Notes: generated from the sequence alone by a model not told the origin. Numbered from the stretch's first letter, positions 1-11,079 are shown. The stretch: 64,000 bases of DNA from Haematobia irritans (GCF_050003625.1 NC_134398.1:105272423-105336422), one strand, 5' to 3'. A program made the numbers and translations.

Positions 1-1925
1 GCCGTTACAGTTCCATATGGCAATTCGAAATATCGACATTATTGAATAGTATTAAAATAAGAGTTCATAGCAATGGAATTAAGTTTTTCAATTAGTTTTG
101 CATTTAATTCGGTTTGGGAATCAAGTCTTTGATTTATTTTTTCAATGTTTTTCAGTATTTCAATGGGGACCATATTTTCATTTACGGCTGGTTTACTTTT
201 TTCTGGTCTTAACACTTCTGAGAATGTTCTTGCATTTGTATGTGTTGTATTTTGAATTGTGCATTGTGTAGTAGAAATTTGTTCTTGAGGGTTAGCGATT
301 ACTGCTGGGGTACTTTTAGAAGCAAGATTTTTATTTCTTATTTTCTGCAGCTCTTTGGCTACATCACATCCCCGGTAATTAGCCGGATGTCTTCCTTTGC
401 AGTTAATACAAGTAGGAACAATAGTTTTTGGCATTGGACATTGATCAGTTTCGTGCTTACCTGCACATTTGACGCATCTGGCCTCACGCTGGCAGTAGTG
501 TTTGGTGTGGTTAAAACCTTGACATCGCTTACATTGTGGAATAAGTTTGGTTTGTGGCTTTATAGCTTCAATTTTAACTTTCAATTTCAGTATTTCATCA
601 ATTTTGAAAATTTTATCCATACTATCCTCCTTATCGAAGGTAAGTCGGAATAGCGGTAGCTTCCTGTAATTGTATTTATTGCTATCATCTATTTTTTCCT
701 TTTTTAGGATATTGACAGCATCTATTGGATTAAAACCTTTCTTTAGAAGATCGTCTATGATGTCTTCTTTGGTGCAAGTGTGGTGTAAGCCACGAACTAT
801 TACTTTATTAGGCCGATCATTCTTATTTTCATAAGTATACCATTCAATATTTTTTGAATTCAGTAGCGGATAGATTTCTATAATCAGTGGAATCAAACGT
901 ATTTATTTTCCAAACATTGTTGTTTAGTGCATGTATGGTATATTTATTAGTTTTAGCTACCTCCAAAAGTTCCCGTATGGTATTGTAATTAGGTATGCCC
1001 ACAATATTCATAGGGGGAGGTCTTTCAACACGCTCTTGTTGTGGTTGAGGTATATTTGAACTTTCTGTATTCATAGTAATCTGAACACGGTTTTCTGGTT
1101 TTTCTTCCAGATTATTATTAGGTTTCTTTTTGTTAGCTTTATTTTTCTTTGATTTTTGAATGATCCAGTTAGTCTCTCTTTCTAACTCTTCTTCGTCCGT
1201 ATGGTATTGTTGACAAAATTCATTATCTTTTTCTGTTATTGTATTTAGTTGTCGATTTACTTCAGAATTATTTAATGCGCTTACATTATTGGCATTATCT
1301 CCGTTTCTTTCTTCATTATAGAATATTTGCTCTTTTAGGTTTTCATTTTCTTGTTTAATTCGATCCATCTCTAGGAGGATAATATTAATTTTTTGTTGTA
1401 ATTCGCATACTTGTTGCTTTAACATAGCATTTTCATTTTGGATAATTTGGAATCTATTCCCTTTTAATGGTGTTCCCCCACCAGGAGGCGGGTTATTGGA
1501 AGACATTTTATTAGTTCAAGTGTAACTGCCTTTTTTTAACAGGGTGACTCACAAGATTTATAAGTAACTTAATGAACACCACCAAAGTTGACGATTGAAC
1601 GATATGGTAACAATGTTCAGTTGTCACAATGAGTGACAAGATCAGCTGCTGACTGTTTGTTTACAAAGGATAGAAACATAAATTTGCTTTCCTTTTTGTT
1701 GTGGATAAAAATAGTGTTTTTTTATTTTCGCAATGTTTTAAGATTTTATTTTGCAATTTAAGTGAAAACCGAACAACTTCCAAAACGCACTCGACACACC
1801 ACGGAAGAGTCCGGCAAACTGTGTCTGTAGACACTGATTATGCTGTATTACAACTTGTGATTGCAAGGTAATTTTGTTCACACCCGGAGCGCTACAGTAA
1901 CACATCTGTAAGTACGAACAACACG
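1..1925 (-). mobile_element. Jockey-clade LINE, 5' part (5' UTR plus ORF1; ORF2 lies beyond the window edge)
   Basis: The element reads right to left. ORF1 occupies 1506 down to 39, and the reverse transcriptase ORF expected next would lie left of base 1. The stretch 1507 to about 1925 has no ORF and is taken as the 5' UTR. It ends where short ATTTTATTTCTATAG-type repeats begin, so the exact 5' end is uncertain by tens of bases. No target duplication can be tested because the 3' end is outside the window. Confidence 0.75.
39..1506 (-). pseudogene. Jockey-type LINE ORF1 (gag-like nucleic-acid-binding protein), frameshifted
   Basis: ORF1 proteins coat LINE RNA and act as nucleic-acid chaperones. 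The first frame (1506-844) starts at an ATG and has a proline/glycine-rich start (MSSNNPPPGGG), a coiled coil at about residues 25-65 and a lysine-rich basic stretch near residue 120. The second frame (about 896-39) continues it with the conserved region before the zinc knuckles (PRE_C2HC-like). Three knuckles follow: CKRCQGFNHTKHYC (CX2CX4HX4C), CVKCAGKHETDQC and CINCKGRHPANYRGC. The two frames overlap at 844-896 and the second has no ATG at its start, so this is one gene broken by a small indel near 890-905. Known Jockey ORF1 proteins have the same order. Only the C-terminal frame is fully conserved in appearance. Confidence 0.8.
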
Positions 1926-2065
1926 TCTTCTATAGAAAATTTTGTGAAAATTTTATTTCTATAGAAAATTTTGTTAAAATTTTATTTCTGTAGAAAATTT
2001 AGTAAAAATTTTATGTCTACTTTGTCAAACTGAATTATATACGTATTGGTTTGATCTTTTTTGAT
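1925..2065. repeat. short-period AT repeat (ATTTTATTTCTATAGAAA-type)
   Basis: Imperfect repeats of about 25 bp built on TTTATTTCTATAGAAAATTTTGT. The same array precedes the piggyBac-like MITE at 9121-9549 and 29820-30250. It is therefore part of the larger DINE-like repeat, here cut off on its left side by the Jockey element. Confidence 0.7.
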
Positions 2066-2069
2066 TTAA

Positions 2070-2585
2070 CCCTTTCACTACCGAAATAAACCTAATGATA
2101 AAAACTTTTGCCTTTCTTCTGTTTTTACTTGTACTAACAGCATTTAGAAAAAAAATGTCATTTTGAAAACCTACCTCAATTACTTCAAGAGCTATATGAG
2201 CTTGTTCTGAAAACTTGATTTTTGAATTGTGACCAAATAGTCTTACAAAAATAAGCGCTATTTGGCCTATAATATTTTTCAAAGTTTTAGAAAAAATACA
2301 AAAAAGAAACCGTAAAAGTATCAGCTATAGTTTTTGTATAAATGACCACTTACTAGAAACATACAGTACAAAACTTGTCTCAAATTTTCGCATTTTTCGT
2401 TTATTGTTAAAGAAGTTTATAAAAATGTATTTTAGACCTCACCAATATGGACAATATTTATAGCTTATTTAGATTAAAGCCTCTACTTTAAAATAACATG
2501 GAGAAATAAATCGAAACTAAGTGGGAAAATAGGATTTGGTGTCTTTTTCGAATGTCCTTCTAAGTGGACATCGGTAGTGAAAGGG
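2070..2585. mobile_element. piggyBac-like MITE, copy 1 (TTAA target site)
   Basis: A 516-bp element with terminal inverted repeats CCCTTTCACTACCGA / TCGGTAGTGAAAGGG, flanked on both sides by TTAA (2066-2069 and 2586-2589). A TTAA target with TIRs starting CCC is the hallmark of the piggyBac superfamily. There is no transposase, so it is non-autonomous. Copies 2 (9554-10070) and 3 (30257-30771) lie at the same position in the surrounding repeat, so the insertion predates duplication of the host repeat. Confidence 0.8.
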
Positions 2586-2589
2586 TTAA

Positions 2590-2990
2590 TATATACCACG
2601 TATGGACTTACATACAATTTAGAAGATGGTGTTAGGAGGTTTTAAGATACCTTGCCATCGGCAAGCGTTACCGCAACTTAAGTAATTCGATTGTGGATGG
2701 CAGTGTTTAGAAGAAGTTTCTACGCAATCCATGATGGAGGGTACATAAGCTTCGGCCTGGCCGAACTTACGGCCGTATATACTTGTTTTTTGTCTAATAT
2801 ATACCCCGTATGAACTTAGAATTTAAAAGACGAAGAAGTTTTAAGATACCTTGCCATCGGTAAGTATTACCACAACCTAAGTAATTCGATTGTGGGTGAC
2901 AGTCTTTAGTAAAAGTTTCTATGCAATCCATGGTGGAGGGTACATAAGATTCGCCCTGGCCGAGCTTAAGGCCGTATATAATTGTTTTTC
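2590..2990. repeat. two successive DINE-like element ends
   Basis: Two related ~190-bp segments in tandem (about 2590-2785 and 2792-2985). Each carries the phrase GATACCTTGCCATCGG and ends in a hairpin-bearing terminus of the form GGCCTGGCCGAACTTACGGCC followed by GTATATACTTG. The same pair follows the MITE at 10071-10470, and the first member recurs at 30776-30971. No coding potential. Confidence 0.65.
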
Positions 2991-3419
2991 TTATTTTTAG
3001 TTCACGTCATTAAAGTTAGAAAAAACTTATTCACATAAGGAACATTTGCTCACATTGCTCAAAATTTAACGAAAATCAAATAAGCTTCAAAAACTAAAAT
3101 AAAGTTCAGTTGGCGTAGTTTATTTGGGACGCTGAATCGAAATCTGCACTTGGTTTTTTTCTATCAGCTCGATTTTTTCGAGATATACCGTTATGTTCAA
3201 AATTAAGGCACTTCCGATACATATATTCCTAAAAAATAAAAATGGGACAAAAATCACAGTTCTGTTCCAGAATCTGTTAGTTAAATATATTTCGAATAAA
3301 GTGAGCTTTATTTCATTACAATCGGTGCACAGCTTTTGATTTTATTCACGATTTACTGAATTGACATAAATAGGGATTTCCGTACAAAAATAACATTTTC
3401 TAATGGGTAAGTGTTTATA
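2991..3419. repeat. non-coding flank, paralogous to 10480-10911
   Basis: AT-rich DNA nearly identical to 10480-10911. A piece around 3115-3230 (GGGACGCTGAATCGAAATCTG onward) also recurs at 26445-26550 and, inverted and degraded, near 32490-32610. No ORF with recognisable domains. It is the flank into which the fold-back element below inserted. Confidence 0.6.
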
Positions 3420-3784
3420 CACTGATAGGAAAATGTACGAGAACGAAATGTAATGAGAACGAATTTTTATGTCAAAAATGAGATAACGTAACATTTAATC
3501 CCGGTGATGAATTTTTCGTCATGGCGATGAACTGTGATGAACACATTGACATCCCATAGATCACTATATTACGTCCATGTGATGTAAATATTTCATCTAT
3601 GCGATTATGTTTTTCGTATCTGAGATTATTCTCTTTCATCCATGCCATGATGGAATTCTTCAAAAGTACGATTCTCCTTCGTCGTCGCTACAAACGCGAT
3701 CGTCACAGCGATGAATACTTTTCCTAAATCTGACGTAATCCATTCATCAATGTGATGTAATCGATTCATCCATTTGATGTAATC
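3420..3784. repeat. left arm of fold-back element, copy 1, with 22-bp palindromic units
   Basis: Starts CACTGATAGGAAAATG after a TA. It contains many short dyads of the form TTCATC-N5-GATG. Just before the BEL LTR these become regular 22-bp units (GTAATCNATTCATCNATNTGAT). The same arm is at 10912-15582 (interrupted), and the matching right terminus is at 26374. Here the arm is cut by the BEL 3' LTR at 3785. Confidence 0.6.
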
Positions 3785-4156
3785 TGTTCGCCGATTGCGA
3801 AAAATATGAAAAATATAAAGAAAAGTAAAAACACGATAGTTTAGTATTTTCAATATATAATAAAAGCAGGAGGTTTTTTTGATGATTTGAAATAAATACA
3901 AAATGGTAAACAATATTACCTATAATTTCCAACGATATGGATAAATTTGCAACCGCACCAATTGGCTTATCGATAACAAGTAATCAGTGACAAGAGAGAT
4001 GCTCTCAACCACGATGGCGGAAGGCGGGGGCTTTTGACAAGATGCATTAATATTCGAATTATGACATTTCTACTCTGGCAGGGATGTACCAAAAAGTAGT
4101 ATACACATTCTAACGAACACTATTAAACCCAATTAATCTTTATTCTAACTTAAACA
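3785..4156 (-). repeat. BEL/Pao 3' LTR, copy 1
   Basis: 372 bp, TGTTCGCC...TTAAACA in + orientation, so it ends TG...CA. Near-identical LTRs are 15583-15954 and, split by an insertion, 20426-23024. The adjacent purine-rich GGAAGGCGGCCGGCAA (- strand, about 4157-4173) is the likely polypurine tract. Confidence 0.85.
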
Positions 4157-4466
4157 TTGCCGGCCGCCTTCCAACATCAAGGTATGTTGTAACTAAAACT
4201 AAACTTAAAATACAAAATGAGGCTAAGTGCAGTGCAAAGTGAGTTTCTTTCAGTTCATTTACCATAAATCATATTTATTCACACATTTCTCTTTTCAAAT
4301 TCAACTTAAAACTAGATTACAAAAAAAAAAAAACAAATTAAAATGAGAATCGAAGGCCAGAAGGGGACCTGGTAGAACCCAAAGGGGGGGGCGCTCGCGG
4401 CAATGTAGCGATGGGTCAAAAGGGGACCCGATAGAACCCCAAAAAGGGGGCTCTCGCGTATTTACC
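4157..4466 (-). other. BEL/Pao 3' untranslated region
   Basis: About 310 bp between the accessory ORF stop and the 3' LTR. It holds homopolymer-rich runs (a poly-A and a poly-G tract around 4320-4400). The matching region of copy 2 (15955-16280) differs mainly in those runs. No separate gene seen. Confidence 0.6.
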
Positions 4467-5522
4467 CTAACAGGTACACAACCCGGACAGAACCCAATCG
4501 AAAATTGTGTAATGAGCCACCGGAAGACCGGGTGACGTATACACCCTATGTGTGATGATTCGCCCATACACCTCAGGACCAAAAACGATCGCAACCCGTA
4601 CTACTCTGTAAAATTGCGGATCTGCAAAAGGTAATCCCAAAAAAGATTCCTTGATCCGTTCTGGCACGGCTTCGGCAGGGGTCAAAGCACGACCTAGATC
4701 GCACACACTAACAGTAAATGTTAATCGCTGCTCTGAATGGTAAGCGGACGACACTGTCAACCGGCAAAATTGAACCCCCTCAATATTTGTAACCGGGAGC
4801 CCTAAGTTCTCAACCATAGAGCGACAGATTTGGCTTTTTCGCGCGCAGTTGTCGATTACTGCACTGACCGGAACGGACACACCATGGGGGGACACTCGGA
4901 CTATGAGACTGGGCGCCAGAGTAACGAAATTCTGCAGGGGCAGAACTCCGACGCCGCCAGCAAGATCGGGTGGACGATTCGTATGGACCTCACTACAAAT
5001 CCGCTGAGCAGACCTCGAGTTTCCATGTTCGTTTCGAGGCACCGTAGCCACAGCGTGCAACAAAACATTGTGGTCCCCGGAGCAACTAAGATGGATAGGA
5101 CAATCTTTCGATTGGTGGGTCTGTGCTAAACACCTATAACAATAGCGATGTCGAACCACCATACGTATACGCCTCCCAATGGAAAGAGAGAGGAACTTTC
5201 GACACTGCCGCAATGCGTGACGACCTCCACAAACCCTGCACACCAATTGAGCAGGAGTTCGAGCAACATCAGGTGCTCTAGGAGCCTTTACAACAGCAGG
5301 CGCCACCACGGGCTCTTCCACCACTACCGGAGGTGGACTCTCAATTTTCTGGGGAGATAGCTGAACTTCCGGAATGGTAGGAGAAGGTATCGCAAGCGGC
5401 TCCTCCAACAGCGCTTGTTCGACCGCCGACATATCGAGAGGGCACGCAGTATCATCTTCCGATTGTTCCATAATATCCTCAAAATTTTCCAAGTCGTCGG
5501 CGAAGCACGAGGTATTTTCCAT
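4467..5522 (-). CDS. BEL/Pao accessory ORF downstream of integrase: zinc-knuckle plus protease-like protein (351 aa)
   Basis: An uninterrupted 351-codon frame starts at a true ATG 24 bp after the integrase stop, in the position where env lies in some retroelements. Residues 1-90 are acidic then proline/valine-rich. Residues ~93-160 carry two zinc knuckles, CRVCGGRHALRQC (CX2CX3HX4C) and CYRCLAQTHQSKDC (CX2CX4HX4C), plus a third C/H-rich piece. Residues ~205-351 resemble the BEL retropepsin domain through to its typical end (YTIFDWVLSG). The catalytic D-[ST]-G position reads DNCA, so it is probably inactive as a protease. No signal peptide or membrane segment is seen, so it is not an envelope protein. 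Being the only intact long frame of this element suggests a nucleic-acid-binding or Gag-like accessory role; this is inference. Confidence 0.65.
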   Translation of the reverse strand: MENTSCFADDLENFEDIMEQSEDDTACPLDMSAVEQALLEEPLAIPSPTIPEVQLSPQKIESPPPVVVEEPVVAPAVVKAPRAPDVARTPAQLVCRVCGGRHALRQCRKFLSLSIGRRIRMVVRHRYCYRCLAQTHQSKDCPIHLSCSGDHNVLLHAVATVPRNEHGNSRSAQRICSEVHTNRPPDLAGGVGVLPLQNFVTLAPSLIVRVSPHGVSVPVSAVIDNCARKSQICRSMVENLGLPVTNIEGVQFCRLTVSSAYHSEQRLTFTVSVCDLGRALTPAEAVPERIKESFLGLPFADPQFYRVVRVAIVFGPEVYGRIITHRVYTSPGLPVAHYTIFDWVLSGLCTC

Positions 5523-5545
5523 GATACTGCGAAAAAATATACGAA

Positions 5546-7580
5546 TTACAAAGAGTTCGCCGAAGTGTCGGTCAATGGGACCAACTTAGTTATAGGTCGC
5601 CTTACAACGCCATTCTCCGTACGTACCTCCGCGACGCGAATATGACCGTCTACGCCCGGGTGCACCGATACGACTCGACCTAATTTCCAAGAAGTTGGTG
5701 GAAACTGTTCATGACGAATAACGACTAAATCATTTAACATAACATCGCGCTGGGGAAATTTCCATTTATATCTCATATGCAGATTCTTCAAATATTGCTC
5801 TTTCCAACGAACACAAAACTATTGTGCAAGAGCTTGTATCCTACGAAACCGATTCACCAACGAAAGAGGCTGTTAGGTTATAACAGGCTCAGCAGGGGCG
5901 AGTAGAGGGGCACCTATAAGAAAATGACCCGGGGTCAGAGCGTCAATTTCCTGCGGGTTATCCGACTGGAGACAAAGAGGTCTTGAATTCAAACAAACCT
6001 CAATACGAGCCAACATCGTCGAAAACTCTTCAAACGTGAAAGGAATATTCCCTACTTGCCTTTTGAAATGCAACTTAAAACTCTTCACACCAGCTTCCCA
6101 AAGGCCTCCCATATAGGCCCTGGTGTGCAAATGTGGAGGACACTACATCACTACCTCCCCGCAGGAAATCCCGGAAATTTCATTCAAGCTACCGAGACGC
6201 ACCGACAAAATTCGTCCCATTGTCCGAGAAAATGGTCATAGGACAACCTCTACGAGCAACAAACCGATGAAATGCCGCTAGAAAGCTGGCAGTCGAAAAG
6301 TCGGAAACCGCTTCCAAATGAATCGCCCTAGTATCAAATCACACGAAAACGCAAACATAACCTTTAGTTATGCGACAATAACGCCCGGTGAACGACTTCA
6401 CCTCAAAGGGATAGTCTACGCCAGTCGTAGTAAAAGGTCTGTCGAGAACAGTTCTTTCCGGAGGAAGAGGAGCCATCACCTGACTACAAACGCGTTTCTT
6501 CTCCAAAAGACAGGGTTTACACCCATCTATAACCGATCGAATAAGATTTCTCATACGAGGTATCCAGTATTCTATACGAAGAATGCGCAACATCAAATGA
6601 TTTCCATGAATGGAAATCAAATGAACAAATTCCACCAAAAGTTTCGTGAATCGACAACCATAGGGCAAGATTATGGGATGCCGCTCTGAATACGGGAGAA
6701 TAGGCGAGCGGCTCAAACGACCATGCATCCGCATAACACCCCCTTCATCCAGGAACGGGTTCAATGGAACCAGTGAACTTCCAGTACCCACCGAAGACTT
6801 ACTCATTAAGTTCCTATACTCATCACAATAATTTAACCTCTGAGCCAACACTATCAAACGGCTCTTAGTCGCCCTAATTTCCGACGAGGATAAACTGGAT
6901 AGCTCGGATAGCTCCCATTACGCTTATGAGCGGGATGCGTCCGATAGAAGAATCTCATGACGTACGAGACAACACGCAACGCTCTATCCAGAGAAGAAAA
7001 CCTATCGAGAACATCCTCGTATGAATTAAAGAAAGAAGCATGTGCCTTCACAGACCGAATTTCTACGTCGGTGTCAAAAGAGGAAATGTCACGAACCGGC
7101 CATTCCGATTGACTACACGATAGCCACTGAGGCCCATGCCAGCAAATCCGAGAGGCGGCCAAATGCGAAGGGGACACACCCCGGCTGCCAAGATCAGCAG
7201 GATTATCCTCCGACCTCACATGATACCAATTCGTACCACCGAAGTTCTCCTGAATGCGAATAGGGTATTCGCGACAAATGTTGTCCAAGTCGAAGGAGTT
7301 GGTTTTAACCAAGCCAGAACAATAGTCGAATCCGTCCAACAATAAATTCGACGAAAATCAATATCGACCTCTCGACTGACCGTTTTTGCGAGTTCGGACG
7401 CTAAAACAGCGCCACAAAGCTCCAAACGAGGCAAAGAAACCGATTTCAACGGATCAACTTTCGTCTTGCACGATAGCAAATTAACGACAATCTCCCCATT
7501 TGGGGCCAAAACTCGAATATATACCGCACCCGCGTATGCCCTAATCGAGGCATCTGAAAATACGTGAAGTTCGGCCGAAG
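5546..7580 (-). pseudogene. BEL/Pao pol C-terminal half: RNase H and integrase, broken
   Basis: Pieces in several frames join into the usual BEL order. RNase H comes first (about 7580-7216; SVSLPRLELCGAVL and CWTDSTIVLAWL motifs). After a frameshift near 7275 come the linker (VRSEDNPADLGSRG) and then the zinc-binding and core integrase region (about 6860-5880). The core shows the second catalytic D in TIFSDNGTNF and the E region in GGLWEAGVKSFK. The C-terminal DUF5641-like domain follows (LNDLVVIRHEQFPP...GRVV) and stops at 5546. Disruptions include a TGA within the core start (about 6336) and stops near 6140 and 5873. The product would be a dead polymerase tail. Confidence 0.8.
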
Positions 7581-7585
7581 CGCAC

Positions 7586-8070
7586 GGCTATAGCTATAGC
7601 GTGCCAAATTTGGTTGAAATCGTTTCAGATTTAGATATAGCTCCCATATATATGTTTATCTGTTTCGACAAAAAGGTCAAAATACCAACATTTTCTTTGT
7701 AAAATCGCCACTGCTTAGTCGAAAAGTTGTTAAAATGACTCTAATTTTCCTAAACATATATACATATATAATACATATATATCGAGCGATAAACCATATA
7801 TAAACTTTGGCGAAGTTTCCTTAAAATTGCTTCAGATTTAAATGTTTCCCATATTTTTTTACTAACATTGTGTTCCACCCTGAGTCTATAGATTTTGTAG
7901 AAGTATAGATTTTGTAGAATTCTGTCCAGATCGAGTGATATTTAAATGTATGTATTTGGGACAAACCTCCCCCAACACATTTGACGGATGTGATATGGTA
8001 TCGAAAATGTAGATCTACAAAGTGGTGCAGCGTATAATATAGTCGGCCGACTTTAGACTTTCCTTACTTG
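7586..8070. repeat. DINE-like repeat fragment (type 2)
   Basis: Contains the phrase TAGATATAGCTCCCATATATATG and ends in GTCGGCCGACTTTAGACTTTCC then TTACTTG. This is the reverse complement of the terminus that opens the 20504-22730 element. No coding potential. It abuts the truncated BEL RNase H on the left and the next DINE-like element on the right. Confidence 0.6.
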
Positions 8071-8251
8071 TTTTTATACCCTCCATCATAGGATGGGGGT
8101 ATATTAACTTTGTCATTCCGTTTGTAACACATCGAAATATTGCTCTAAGACCCCATAAAGTATATATATTCTGGGTCGTGGTGAAATTCTGAGTCGATCT
8201 AAGCATGTCCGTCCGTCCGTCTGTTGTAATCACGCTAACTTCCGATCCGAT

Positions 8252-9065
8252 CCGAAATTTGGTACATGGTGTTGGTATATGGTCTCTAACAACCATGCAA
8301 AAATTGGTCCACATCGGTCCATAATTATATATAGCCCCCATATAAAGGGACCCTCAGATTTGGCTTGTGGATCCTCTAACAGAAGCAAATTTCATCCGAT
8401 CCGGCTGAAATTTGGTACATGGTGTTGGTATATGGTCTCTAACAACCGTGCACAAATTGGTCCACATCGGTCCATAATTATATATAGCCCCCATATAAAC
8501 CGATCCCCAGATTTGGCTTGCGGAGCCTCTAAGAGAAGCATATTTCATCCGATCCGGCTGAAATTTGGTACATGGTGTTGGTATATGGTCTCTAACAATC
8601 ACGCAAAAATTGGTCCACATCGGTCCATAATTATATATAACCCCCATATAAACCGATCCCCAGATTTGGCTTGCGGAGCCTCAAAGAGAAGCAAATTTCA
8701 TCCGATCCGGCTGAAATTTGGTACATGATGTTGGTATATGGTCTCTAACAACCATGCAAAAGTTGGTCCACATCGGTTCATAATTATATGTAGCCCCCAT
8801 ATAAACCGATCCCCAGATTTGGCTTGCGAAGTTTCCAAGAGAAGCAAATTTCATCCAAGCCGGTTGTAATTTGGAACATGGTGTTAGTATATGATCTTTA
8901 ACAACCGTGCCAGAATTGGTCCATATCGGTCCATAATTATATATAGCCCCCATATAAAACGTTCTCCAGATTTGACCTCCGGAGCCTCTTGGAGGAGCAA
9001 AATTCATCCGATCGGGTTCAAATTAGGAACGTGGTGTTAGTATATGGTCGCTAACAACCATACCA
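8252..9065. repeat. central tandem array, 153-bp unit, about 5.3 copies
   Basis: The phrase GGTACATGGTGTTGG starts at 8261, 8414, 8567 and 8720, with degraded forms at 8873 and 9027, giving spacings of 153, 153, 153, 153 and 154. Because 153 = 3 x 51, both strands stay open over several units, which creates long apparent proteins of 51-residue repeats. Each unit holds the core ATCGGTCCATAATTATATAT then AGCCCCCATATAAACCGAT. Confidence 0.85.
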
Positions 9066-9120
9066 AAATTGGTCCAATTACACAAAAATTGGTCCATATC
9101 GGTTCATAATCATGGTTGCC

Positions 9121-9549
9121 ACTAGAGCCAAAAATAATCTACCAAAGTTTTATTTCTATAAAAAATTTTGTCAAAATTTTATTTCTATAGAAAGTTTTGT
9201 CAAAATGTTATTTCTAGAGAAAATTTTGTTCAAATTTTATTCGGTTCATAATCATGGTTGCCAATCGAGCCACAAATAATTTACCAAGATTTTATTTCTA
9301 TAGAAAATTTAGTCAAAAGTTTATTTCTATAGAAAATTTTGTTAAAATTTTATTTCTGTAGAAATTTTTGTCAAAATTTTCTTTCTTTAGAATATTTTGT
9401 CAAAATTTTTATTTCTATAGAAAATTTTGTAAAATTTTATTTCTATAGAAAATTTTGTTAACATTTTATTTCTGTAGAAAATTTAGTCAAAATTTTATGT
9501 CTACTTTGTCAAACTGAATTATATACGTATTGGATCGATCTTTTTTGAT
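9121..9549. repeat. ATTTTATTTCTATAGAAA short-period array
   Basis: About 15 imperfect repeats of 22-26 bp, interrupted once by a duplicated phrase GGTTCATAATCATGGTTGCC (9100 and 9242). Shared with 29820-30250. Non-coding. Confidence 0.7.
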
Positions 9550-9553
9550 TTAA

Positions 9554-10070
9554 CCCTTTCACTACCGAAATAAACCTAATGATAAAAACTTTTGCCTTTC
9601 TTCTGTTTTTACTTGTACTAACAGCATTCAGAACAAAAAATGTCATTTTGAAAACCTACCTCAATTACTTCAAGAGCTATATGAGCTTGTTCTGAAAACT
9701 TGATTTTTGAATTGTGACCAAATAGTCTTACAAAAATAAGCGCTATTTGGCCTATAATATCTTTCAAAGTTTTAGAAAATATACAAAAAAGAAACCGTAA
9801 AAGTATCAGCTATAGTTTTTGTATAAATGACCACTTACTAGAAACCTACAGTACAAAACTTGTCTCAAATTTTCGCATTTTTCGTTTATTGTTAAAGAAG
9901 TTTATAAAAATGTATTTTAGACCTCACCAATATGGACAATATTTATAGCTTATTTAGATTAAAGCCTCTACTTTAAAATAACATCGAGAAATAAATCGAA
10001 ACTAAGTAGGAAAATAGGATTTGGTGTCTTTTTCGAATGTCCTTCTAAGTGGACATCGGTAGTGAAAGGG
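9554..10070. mobile_element. piggyBac-like MITE, copy 2
   Basis: 517 bp with TIRs CCCTTTCACTACCGA and TTAA at 9550-9553 and 10071-10074. Nearly identical to copy 1, with the same outer flanks. Confidence 0.8.
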
Positions 10071-10270
10071 TTAATATATACCACGTATGGACTTACATAC
10101 AATTTGGAAGATGGTGTTAGGAGGTTTTAAGATACCTTGCCATCGGCAAGCGTTACCGCAACTTAAGTAATTCGATTGTGGATGGCAGTGTTTAGAAGAA
10201 GTTTCTACGCAATCCATGATGGAGGGTACATAAGCTTCGGCCTGGCCGAACTTACGGCCGTATATACTTG

Positions 10271-10911
10271 TTTGTCTAATATATACCCCGTATGAACTTA
10301 GAATTTAAAAGACGAAGAAGTTTTAAGATACCTTGCCATCGGTAAGTATTACCACAACCTAAGTAATTCGATTGTGGGTGACAGTCTTTAGTAAAAGTTT
10401 CTATGCAATCCATGGTGGAGGGTACATAAGATTCGCCCTGGCCGAGCTTAAGGCCGTATATAATTGTTTTTCTTATTTTTAGTTCACGTCATTAAAGTTA
10501 GAAAAAACTTATTCACATAAGGAACATTTGCTCACATTGCTCAAAATTGAACGAAAATCAAATAATCTTCAAAGACTAAAATAAAGTTCAGTTGGCGTAG
10601 TTTATTTGGGACGCTGAATCGAAATCTGCACTTGGTTTTTTTCTATCAGCTCGATTTTTTCGAGATATACCGTTATGTTCAAAATTAAGGCACTTCCGAT
10701 ACATATATTCCTAAAAAATAAAAATGGGACAAAAATCACAGTTCTGTTCCAGAATCTGTTAGTTAAATATATTTCGAATAAAGTGAGCTTTATTTCATTA
10801 CAATCGGTGCACAACTTTTGATTTTATTCAGGATTTACTGAATTGACATAAATAGGGATTTCCGTACAAAAATAACATTTTCTAATGGGAAAGTGCTTAT
10901 ACACTGATAGG
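10271..10911. repeat. second DINE-like terminus and non-coding flank, paralogous to 2786-3419
   Basis: 10275-10470 is the shorter DINE-like end. 10480-10911 is AT-rich flank matching 2991-3419 with few differences. No gene recognised. Confidence 0.6.
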
Positions 10912-11079
10912 AAAATGTACGAGAACGAAATGTAATGAGAACGAATTTTTATGTCAAAAATGAGCTAACGTAACATTCAATCCCGTGGATGAATTTTTCG
11001 TCATGGCGATGAACTGTGATGAACACATTGACATCCCATAGATCACTATATTACGTCCATGTGATGTAAATATTTCATC

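Larger units (their letters stand above)
3785..7585 (-). mobile_element. BEL/Pao retrotransposon, copy 1: 3' half only
   Basis: Read right to left it holds RNase H, integrase, an accessory ORF, a ~310-bp 3' UTR and a 372-bp 3' LTR (3785-4156). It is cut at about 7585, where a DINE-like fragment abuts; gag, protease and RT are missing. The target-side sequence TAATC (3780-3784) and everything left of it match the second copy exactly (15578-15582). Both copies therefore descend from one insertion that was later duplicated. Confidence 0.85.
8071..10270. mobile_element. DINE-1/HINE-like non-autonomous element, copy 2 (with nested MITE)
   Basis: Begins TTTTTATACCCTCCATCATAGG. It has an INE-1-like block (CCCATAAAGTATATATATTC, later GTCGATCTAAGCATGTCCGT), then a central 153-bp tandem array, then ATTTTATTTCTATAG repeats, then the piggyBac-like MITE. 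It ends GGCCGTATATACTTG. Drosophila DINE-1 elements have a similar order (conserved blocks around central tandem repeats) and are regarded as Helentron-related non-autonomous elements. The assignment is by resemblance, not by alignment. Confidence 0.65.

Noticed and set aside
3625..3932. Short - strand frames in the BEL LTR and flank (also 15424-15730)
   Set aside because: Duplicated with the LTR, without domains; the LTR ends and target site explain this DNA.
3785..4156. Treating the two BEL copies as independent insertions
   Set aside because: Identical target bases and identical outer flank sequence show they are duplicates of one event.
8279..8728. 149-codon + frame made of 51-residue repeats (and similar frames at 8354-9007 and 26840-27557)
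   Set aside because: It arises because the 153-bp tandem unit is a multiple of three; both strands are open and there is no start context or domain.
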